From assembly GCF_028290025.1 (NCBI RefSeq), contig NZ_JAQGKQ010000116.1, positions 1-33,546 on the forward strand: DNA of 33,546 nucleotides, read 5' to 3'. The notes below the pieces were generated by a model. That model was not told the DNA's origin. It did no database searches and was given only the letters and a program-made list of their open reading frames with translations. This DNA is from Cypionkella sp. (GTDB lineage: Bacteria; Pseudomonadota; Alphaproteobacteria; Rhodobacterales; Rhodobacteraceae). Of this stretch, positions 33,216 through 33,546 are shown in pieces (within the stretch, counting starts at the first letter, position 1; the number at the start of each line of letters is the position of its first letter). The translations under genes were made by a program, and so were the position numbers.

Positions 33216-33546
33216 TCAGCCCGATCGACAGGTAAGCCAAGTGTCGACGCAGAGCCCGGTGAGAGTCGCGAACGCGTCGATTTCAGGTCGGAAGATCTTA
33301 CGAAGATGGCGGATGTCACAAACCGTCAGCTGCGACGGATAAGGTAGATATTTTCTAATATTCACCCGCTTTTCCAACGTAGGCGCAAACGGCCCAATCT
33401 CAAGAAATTCGGCGATCCTCGTGAGAGTTCCCGCCGGATCGCCACCCAGGTCGCTGGACCGCAGAAACAAGATCTGTTGGCTCGGGAAGAGATCGAGCAA
33501 GCGCCGCACTTGCTGGGCGTAGAGGCCGCGCTCCACATAGCTGAAC
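33216..33546 (-). CDS. Sulfotransferase, C-terminal part (gene runs off the right edge)
   Basis: The frame is open through the right edge on the minus strand and reads FSYVERGLYAQQVRRLLDLF, then ILFLRSSDLGGDPAGTLTRI and AEFLEIGPF, ending after EIDAFATLTGLCVDTWL. The YxERGLYAxQ...LFP...L.LRSEDL..DP..TL..I..FL pattern is that of the C-terminal half of bacterial carbohydrate sulfotransferases related to heparan-sulfate enzymes. The internal GTG at 33536 is not the real start, because the N-terminal PAPS loop must lie outside the window. Together with the protein at 22053 it makes a second sulfotransferase near this polysaccharide locus, strengthening the case for a sulfated polymer. Confidence 0.8.
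   Translation of the reverse strand, partial: FSYVERGLYAQQVRRLLDLFPSQQILFLRSSDLGGDPAGTLTRIAEFLEIGPFAPTLEKRVNIRKYLPYPSQLTVCDIRHLRKIFRPEIDAFATLTGLCVDTWLTCRSG

Overview
The window looks like part of an extrachromosomal replicon (plasmid or chromid) of a marine alphaproteobacterium, most likely Rhodobacterales/roseobacter group. The case rests on four things seen here: a RepA-type (RPA family) replication initiator with 22-bp iterons, a divergent parAB operon with two perfect parS-like palindromes, an exosortase plus proteins ending in the VPLPA-CTERM sorting signal, and a large surface-polysaccharide locus. RepA-type plasmids carrying polysaccharide and biofilm genes are known in roseobacters. 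The taxonomic call is inference, because no rRNA or housekeeping gene is present.

Layout. Bases 1-430 hold two nested, frameshifted insertion-sequence remnants (an IS66-type 3' end abutting an IS3-type orfA). Bases 430-2733 carry a membrane acyltransferase and a secreted VPLPA-CTERM protein. Bases 2746-7404 are the plasmid backbone: a secreted trypsin-like protease coupled to repA, an iteron/AT-rich origin region, an operator-like inverted repeat, parA, parS, parB, parS. Bases 7626-12978 mix a GT4 glycosyltransferase, a rhomboid protease, two VPLPA-CTERM proteins (one with a one-base frameshift) and the exosortase expected to process them. Bases 13243-31687 are a polysaccharide synthesis and export locus: ABC exporter (KpsM, KpsT and KpsE types, plus outer-membrane KpsD/Wza type), several GT2 and GT4 glycosyltransferases, a PAPS-type sulfotransferase with a long coiled coil, a 1336-residue multidomain glycosyltransferase ending in an AlgX/AlgJ-like O-acetyltransferase domain, an alpha/beta hydrolase, and a GDP-mannose-forming bifunctional enzyme. 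Bases 31688-33215 are a decayed accessory region: a truncated ParA ATPase, a degenerate 8-bp tandem array, a perfect palindrome in front of a tiny helix-turn-helix protein, and an ScpB-like remnant. The right edge cuts a second sulfotransferase gene.

How it fits together (inference): GDP-mannose and other sugar nucleotides feed the glycosyltransferases. The chain is decorated by sulfation and O-acetylation and leaves through the KpsMT-KpsE-KpsD conduit. VPLPA-CTERM proteins are exported, held by their C-terminal helix and processed by the exosortase, probably to be displayed in or released into the same extracellular matrix. No KpsC/KpsS-type Kdo-linker enzymes and no polymerase are visible, so how the polymer is anchored or initiated is not answered here. 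No tRNA, rRNA or CRISPR array was seen.
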